A DNA stretch of 15,906 bases from NCBI GenBank assembly GCA_964568815.1, contig CAZMRY010000032.1, positions 1 through 15,906 on the forward strand, read 5' to 3'. Within the stretch, counting starts at the first letter, position 1. The number at the start of each line of letters is the position of its first letter. A program made the position numbers and the translations under genes. The notes under the pieces are model-generated. The model did no database searches and was not told where the DNA came from. It saw only the letters and a list, made by a program, of their open reading frames with translations. Source of the DNA: RGIG8700 sp964568815. Lineage in GTDB: Bacteria; Bacillota; Clostridia; RGIG6154. Below, one piece after another: positions 12,901-15,906 of this stretch.

Positions 12901-15412
12901 CGCTGTAGTTTGCATACCCGCTTTCAGAAATAGAAAGTGTTCCTTTAATCGTAGGAATTTCATAAAGACTTTCATCTGAAGAAAGTGTAATATTAAAGCT
13001 TGTATTTTCTGTAATAATGTGTGGTTTAGCCTCATTTTTGTTATTTGTAAGGCTACCGTCAGGGTTTACATAAATATATGTGTTGTAGTGGCTGTTAATA
13101 CTGTAATATACATATGCCTCAAGCCCAATGTGTTCTTCTGTGAGGACAATACTGTATTTCTCTGTTTCTCCAGCGTCAAGGTAGAAATAACCGCTTTTTT
13201 CAAAGTTTCCGAAGTCTATTGCATATCTTCCGTTTAAATATTCCCCATCCGCAGGATTAACAACAGTTATTGCTGTGTTTTTTCCTGTCATTGCATAAAA
13301 CACAATATCTTCTGTCGGGCCTGTAACTTTCACAGCATTTTCCTGATTTATACTGCTTTTATCATTGCCGGTATAATAGAAATTTTCACTGTACAGATTT
13401 GAATACATTCCCTGAAGCTGTCCGTAAATAATATATTCTGTCTGTGTATCCTTTGAAACAGCAAACATAAATTCTGCTTCATTTTTACCGCTTTCAACAT
13501 ATGCATAGTAGCGTTGATTTACATTAATGTAACCGCTCGAATTCACAGTTGCAAGACAAATTTCAAATGCCATTGAGTATGTTGTGTCAACACCCTCAGG
13601 AAGCTTTATTTTACCTTTTATAAGATTTCCTGTTATAAGATTAAACTCAACAGTTTCACCTGCATCTGCATCAAAAGTTCCACAGGTTTCATCATTTTCA
13701 TAATAGTAATAACCAGGTACAACATTAGACCCCGAACCAACATACACATAAGCAGTGCAGTTTCCCTGAACAGAAACAGGGAGCTGAACATCAAATGTTA
13801 AATCGTCATTTAAAGTTATGTACTGCCAATAGCCTCCATTTTCACTCTGTATATTGATTTCAGGTTTGAATTTATCTGCATATATTAATTCTGAGTCTGC
13901 AATAAACTTTCCCTTAAATGACTTTGTTTTTTTGAATTCAAAGTCAATACCTGTATTTTTTACAGTTGTATCTATAATCTCTGCATCATCATAATTATAC
14001 ACCATTCCTTCCGATGTATAAAAATACTTACACTCTGATACATTGCTGTCTTCTTCGTAATAACTGATATCAGCCCATACAATATATGTTCCATTTTCAG
14101 ATACAGGCAATACATAGTTATATTCACCTATACCTGTTCCGCTTATATAAGCATATTCCCAGTTACCTGTCACCGTATTTTTTGCAGTTATAGTGCAATT
14201 GAAATAATCGTTTAAAACACATCCCTCTTCAAAGGAAATTGTACCTTTAATTCCTGTTGTGAATTCTGATTTGAGACCCGCCGTAAAGCTTACAGAGTTT
14301 GCACCCGTAAGTGTGAGAGTAGTTGCCTCCGCTTTAGTTTTAACAAGACTTCCGTCGGGGTTTATGTAAAGAGGTTCTGTATATAAGGTATCATTGTTGT
14401 ACTTAAAGTCATAGTAAACATAAACTTCTTTATTTAAATATTCTTTCGGCAATACAATGTTTCTGCATGTGCCAACTGTATCAATATACACACTGTCTGT
14501 ATAAATTACAGTACCGTCTGCATCTTCAATATAAACATTTGCATATTGTGAATACATATTAACAGGAAGCTTGCCGTAATATGAAAAACCGACGCCTGTA
14601 TGAAGCTGAATATCAATATCAGAAATATTTCCGTTCACAGAAATAACATGAGCCTCTGTATAATCAAGAGACGAGCTGTCACCTGCATAATACACATAGT
14701 CATCAAGGATATTGCTCTTAAATGAGCCCTCGCTCATTTGTCCGCTTCTTGCCCTTACAGACAAAACAATATTTTCAACACTTTCAGGTATGGTTAATTC
14801 AAATTCAAAATCACCTGTTTCTCCTTCAAAGAATGTGTTGAACTGACCTTCGCCCATTTCTTTCATATCAATGAAGTCGCCGTCATACTCATACGCACAA
14901 ATCCAACCAAAAAGCACACCATTTTCAAGAACTGCATCTGTTCCAAGTGTAACCTGACCTGATACAGTTTTGCCTTTTTCTATAGTGAAATCAACACCTG
15001 AAACATCACCTCCCGTAAAGGTAATCATAGCTTTATTATCACAGTCATAATTACCGCCCACTGCCGGAGCGCTGAAACCCGTTGCATATGCCGAAACTGC
15101 ATAACTGCCCGTTAAGTCAGACGGAATGTATGCCTCGTATGTACCGTCGCTGTTAATTATTGCCTCTGTATAGCATTCATAACCAAGAGACTCATAGCTT
15201 TCCATAATATATATCTGAAGCATTTCTTCTCCGCTGAAAACATAGCCTGAAGGCACATTGACCGTTCCTCTTAAAAATGGTCCTGTTGCAGCAGCGCCAC
15301 CGCCGCCTGATGCCGCTCCGCCTGATGCTGCAGAACTTTCACTTGCATAAACAGGCATAATGCTGAAAAGCATTAACACCGCAAGAACCAAACTCAATAC
15401 TCTTTTTGTCAT
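6908..15412 (-). CDS. Giant secreted modular repeat protein (2834 aa)
   Basis: A signal peptide (MTKRVLSLVLAVLMLFSIMP, cleavage near Ala23) and a Gly/Ala/Ser linker (27-44) precede about 13 tandem beta-rich modules of roughly 110 residues (about 48-1480). Most contain an IKGTV-like start and a YYYT.G or YINPDG motif near their end. Then come two CUB-like units (about 1494-1695) with LAGKTVNIPG and LAGRTIDVRG, two InlB-like repeats (1700-1832) with FEGWDKEL and FAGWDRSL, a third CUB-like unit (about 1840-1926), a CxxC-containing segment ending in ALGH (about 1930-1990), a carboxypeptidase-regulatory-like domain (about 1999-2083), further beta domains, a helical insert (about 2320-2518), a second CxxC segment (about 2701-2735) and a C-terminal beta domain ending LLWDSLSRLRPVGR. 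No LPXTG, SLH or catalytic motif was seen. It is probably a cell-surface or matrix protein. AAGGAG at 15425-15420 supports the start. Confidence 0.9.
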   Translation of the reverse strand: MTKRVLSLVLAVLMLFSIMPVYASESSAASGGAASGGGGAAATGPFLRGTVNVPSGYVFSGEEMLQIYIMESYESLGYECYTEAIINSDGTYEAYIPSDLTGSYAVSAYATGFSAPAVGGNYDCDNKAMITFTGGDVSGVDFTIEKGKTVSGQVTLGTDAVLENGVLFGWICAYEYDGDFIDMKEMGEGQFNTFFEGETGDFEFELTIPESVENIVLSVRARSGQMSEGSFKSNILDDYVYYAGDSSSLDYTEAHVISVNGNISDIDIQLHTGVGFSYYGKLPVNMYSQYANVYIEDADGTVIYTDSVYIDTVGTCRNIVLPKEYLNKEVYVYYDFKYNNDTLYTEPLYINPDGSLVKTKAEATTLTLTGANSVSFTAGLKSEFTTGIKGTISFEEGCVLNDYFNCTITAKNTVTGNWEYAYISGTGIGEYNYVLPVSENGTYIVWADISYYEEDSNVSECKYFYTSEGMVYNYDDAEIIDTTVKNTGIDFEFKKTKSFKGKFIADSELIYADKFKPEINIQSENGGYWQYITLNDDLTFDVQLPVSVQGNCTAYVYVGSGSNVVPGYYYYENDETCGTFDADAGETVEFNLITGNLIKGKIKLPEGVDTTYSMAFEICLATVNSSGYINVNQRYYAYVESGKNEAEFMFAVSKDTQTEYIIYGQLQGMYSNLYSENFYYTGNDKSSINQENAVKVTGPTEDIVFYAMTGKNTAITVVNPADGEYLNGRYAIDFGNFEKSGYFYLDAGETEKYSIVLTEEHIGLEAYVYYSINSHYNTYIYVNPDGSLTNNKNEAKPHIITENTSFNITLSSDESLYEIPTIKGTLSISESGYANYSDGEDATLEGNIYLLKDGYQAGYRYVEIKKGENIEFDFQPYEIGDYIISLYLNNWYCDTNVVCNKTVYYTGDGWSDKKEDAKIITNSVEQNLKLYAPELDVIKGNVRFSEDAFLNEEIYYQITYTASDGSGSKSKTGYISNAEDFEYKTTAIDGVDEYYVSIKFGSYYSNYDTNISCGKTYYYTENGLTTDETAVRKVVKATDNVVLNVPVLPTIKGTVNFPENAEISGEGYVYIRLDDPNGSRVRSKSYYIDKAEDFEFAIAGSEEIEKYSLSVSFNSQGYETDLEEGFLYYTKSGMTGNVNKREHYTIEELSGVNLILRNKRYITGKLVADNFVNYDEELTAGVMFQTDIMGRTGSVTFDDELNYKIEIPSEVDGAFYLGFSFSEEQKNNIVKNEFYYHADADGERKGITYPECENINIEAETGYIFSGVAKLPEAAVVYDDQEISGSVYFGSYYHSEFKIPYGETEGEFFMVVPKTGYTGLLYTSNIYKVDERAENLYAGMVYYKDKNTSVVNSEDGTKVKVNKDVTDAVIMLLTGEVYSIEFTKPANITTKEQINVYAEVVNQKITKAVTVNEDQTSATVSIVVPDEYSGKEMYIYYNLYYNYDNTLYRENVYINPDGSITGSKKLAEAFETGDGGAEISVTLADYTENELEFPEYIYRTSYPYKDNTDNVFSYEYTEEDCDYLKVTFAEETYLAYEYYSRRDCLYISYGEDNYFGPYYTNELAGKTVNIPGNSFTAYIVQKASTPAFGFAIESIEPKMYTLETDHPYISTVDKEYPYTHKTEAEGLRLHFSEDTSFNGRAKITYTDENGKTTTERYYSYNLAGRTIDVRGYEFTVTLPADSSGNYYGFSIIEIEEIEYCDVVFKNYDGTVLAEKEVEKGLSTYYSGSTPVRERDENYIYIFEGWDKELDSITEDTVLTAQYSENLYATVQFKSGTEDSEPLYTDYVILGESASFEGDVYPSKASTETKGYIFAGWDRSLRNIKEDTVITAEFKEYDIIIQNTSANEEQTYTYEGSADSIVLVFSSDSKIGEDDYLYFYDEKGNEVFCINGETLTEGEYVIVGKTVTLRLEGQNSYYALLQVAPMWHNFSDWYQYSDPDCTTEGMEYRYCYNCYTEEERKVSALGHSFGGWEEDPDGTISRECVKCAEREVFEGEMSDCGIVNINVVDAVTMKPLEFVTITSYDEMGNEAVWYTNADGVASQLLPKGINNLVVFLDGYIMRNIALDIVGGVTDVPVIGLTQKPAVECKLEAKIMDMEEIKAAGIDTSDPLNSHVYKYSINLGFGGKQDVYFNKEGTYIDRGGIVVRDDKTDTTARIHPVNDKYYLVIYGQSKWLKEMFDVELVAVNTSNTDTVENLVAELKIPDGMSLAAMDRVQQTDVQRMGSLASGESKSVHWYLRGDDEGEYNLSAKLTGTLMPFNEQFGYEYTTDEPVKVYAGSALQMNLVVPAVVTYGEDCTVKIEIKNVSDRSVYNLSNSIDKVLQSKLLTVDKDGYEKYYEENALGYVAVDELKPGEKIVAEIKSNILFESEVIKNKIDSLANRLQSATDVLAIFNSYKSTLDLFNDNYDIIYNALGNVTRSKEHLTAEQKALVDALETVLAKCENLVKDGVSSRAMYFINRLKQENTLEELAKLSKDSNYYTVWQNEKINRLTQELNELYNEATDPENCGDYDIYEDVKRVVEAVPVSFWLKDVFVTKLEGSTTEIPYTVTVIPAKESYTGVTNISNYYYNILTNAIDRLSQPWYTELMGEIRDPEGVAEANKIIKTDIGKTLIFAVTDVTGDTRFNAWVEGESGKPFEISSTAENVEVTESGITFTGPAYLSVSALAEGEGTLYVEKVSEIATFTTEGNVYSFELEAGAAHNCASEKWVEIVTAYDDNDGYYAKYCDICGELIDMKTDKATNDCSSGSYEVTNEQLTDKGYSCTLTFDGETPARSAVAVVIMKDENGKTVCTGTDAIKIKPNSTVDVEIPLNNAESLTPKVLLWDSLSRLRPVGR

Positions 15413-15450
15413 AATAACACTCCTTGTAGTTTTTCATATTCCAATTAAAT

Positions 15451-15479
15451 ATTATATAATTTATCTTAATTTCTGTCAA
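15451..15479 (-). promoter_or_regulatory. Consensus promoter of the giant protein-kinase operon
   Basis: TTGACA (15479-15474) and TATAAT (15456-15451) are separated by exactly 17 bases, a perfect sigma-A match. Start near 15444 gives a leader of about 32 bases. A perfect promoter in front of an 8.5-kb gene suggests high or factor-independent expression. Confidence 0.9.
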
Positions 15480-15496
15480 TAAAAAAAGACTGTTTT

Positions 15497-15522
15497 GCTG
15501 AGCGTCCTTAAAGACACTCAGC
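15497..15522. other. Imperfect hairpin upstream of the giant gene
   Basis: GCTGAG (15497-15502) pairs with CTCAGC (15517-15522), with an inner GTC/GAC. On the minus strand a T7 run (15487-15481) follows after nine bases, too far for a good terminator. It may be a decayed terminator or another hairpin of the adjacent chain. Confidence 0.4.
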
Positions 15523-15523
15523 C

Positions 15524-15622
15524 GCGATATTGATTTCTGACGAAATCAGCGATATATCTTCGATGCGATATTGTGCTTTGCACAGCGATATTCCCTTCGG
15601 GAGTTAAAAAATATCATATCGC
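15524..15622. repeat. Hairpin chain C joined by GCGATAT linkers
   Basis: GCGATAT occurs at 15524-15530, 15549-15555, 15565-15571 and 15585-15591, and inverted (ATATCGC) at 15616-15622. Between them are TGATTTC-TGAC-GAAATCA (15531-15548, sharing its last A with the linker flank), ATC-TTC-GAT (15556-15564), TGTGC-TTT-GCACA (15572-15584) and TCCC-TTC-GGGA (15592-15602). The layout is that of chains A and B but with the first linker base changed from T to G. Confidence 0.8.
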
Positions 15623-15649
15623 TCGAGCGAATGCAAGAATATCGTTTCG

Positions 15650-15716
15650 TAGGGCAGGGTAAGCCTTCTCCTTGAGGGGAAGGTGTCGAAACCGTAGGTT
15701 TTGACGGATGAGGTGT
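15650..15716. repeat. Interspersed repeat of the type common in gut Clostridia
   Basis: The segment has three parts: AGCCTTCTCCTTGAGGGGAA with its GG end (the CCTT...AAGG stem, 15662-15683), a hairpin TCGAAACC-GTA-GGTTTTGA (15686-15704) and a CGGATGAGGTG tail (15705-15715). I recognise this order, with varying middle hairpins, from interspersed repeats in gut Firmicutes genomes; that is recollection, not a search. It overlaps only a spurious minus-strand ORF. Confidence 0.55.
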
Positions 15717-15738
15717 AAAGGACTTTGTCAGCAGCCTG

Positions 15739-15767
15739 AATATGCTAACCATATTGGTTAGCATATT
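15739..15767. repeat. 12-bp perfect inverted repeat
   Basis: AATATGCTAACC (15739-15750) pairs exactly with GGTTAGCATATT (15756-15767) around a five-base spacer. There is no good T-run on either side, so an operator or mobile-element end is as likely as a terminator. Confidence 0.6.
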
Positions 15768-15772
15768 TCACT

Positions 15773-15807
15773 TTTATAACAAAGAAAGTGTCCCTAAGGA
15801 CACTTTC
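15773..15807 (-). terminator. Probable terminator of a minus-strand gene beyond the right edge
   Basis: GAAAGTGTCC (15784-15793) pairs perfectly with GGACACTTTC (15798-15807). On the minus strand the stem is followed by TTTGTTAT, a moderate T-rich tail. A minus-strand transcript entering from the right would end here. No coding region is visible between it and the edge. Confidence 0.55.
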
Positions 15808-15856
15808 AGACCGTCGAAAAAGTCGTTCTACCGCAAGCAAAACATTAAAAGTGTAG

Positions 15857-15878
15857 GGTTTGGCGATTTCGACAAACC
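15857..15878. other. Small hairpin near the right edge
   Basis: GGTTTG (15857-15862) pairs with CAAACC (15873-15878), with an inner CGA/TCG pairing. No gene or T-run is associated. Nothing else was recognised between 15808 and 15906. Confidence 0.4.
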
Positions 15879-15906
15879 GAAAATAGTAAAGAAAATATAT
15901 AGCATT

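Noticed and set aside
6908..15412. Sortase anchor, S-layer homology or catalytic domain in the giant protein
   Set aside because: No LPXTG-like motif with a hydrophobic tail, no SLH repeat and no recognisable catalytic signature was seen on reading the sequence.
15546..15764. A 72-residue minus-strand ORF near the right edge
   Set aside because: It is composed of interspersed repeats and hairpins, lacks a ribosome site and has no protein-like composition.

Overview
The window looks like a chromosomal piece of an AT-rich Gram-positive anaerobe of the class Clostridia, probably gut-associated. The grounds are strong GGAGG ribosome binding sites, textbook sigma-A promoters with 17-base spacers, a T-box leader, an ECF-type vitamin transporter beside a type III pantothenate kinase, a BspA-type leucine-rich repeat protein and InlB-like repeats. 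No genus can be fixed from the sequence alone.

Layout. 1-399 (minus): start of a secreted BspA-like LRR protein that runs off the left edge. 480-1250: a repeat-rich intergenic region. Inside it, and not annotated by a simple ORF scan, is a complete candidate type I toxin-antitoxin module: a 24-residue hydrophobic peptide (minus), its mRNA leader with a sequestered Shine-Dalgarno, and a convergent antisense RNA with its own consensus promoter and terminator. The module is flanked by two 86-bp direct repeats (84/86 identical). 1254-1756 (plus): promoter, structured leader, rpsT (ribosomal protein S20) and terminator. 1770-1840: a compact three-way-junction fold of unknown nature. 1906-3242 (minus): a two-gene operon, ECF S component (probably pantothenate) and coaX. 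3404-5995 (minus): a T-box riboswitch controlling a fused HTH-cupin-acyl-CoA synthetase. 6013-15412 (minus): a 2834-residue secreted modular protein and, one base after its stop, a PfkB-family sugar-phosphate kinase resembling 1-phosphofructokinase. 15480-15906: no gene, but a mosaic of hairpins and interspersed repeats.

How it fits together. The panT-coaX pair would import pantothenate and commit it to CoA. The next gene is a CoA-using acid ligase under tRNA-sensing control. The T-box specifier loop best reads GTA (valine), and the UGGU bulge fits a tRNA with discriminator base A. This suggests the ligase activates a branched-chain acid such as isobutyrate for reductive carboxylation to an amino acid; that is inference. 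The T-box promoter lies in the last codons of the kinase gene, so any read-through from the giant-protein operon would pass into the T-box attenuator.

A recurring theme is small repeats: hairpins joined by an invariant TCGATAT or GCGATAT linker at three loci, a TGTGCRT heptamer array at two loci, and an interspersed repeat near the right end.
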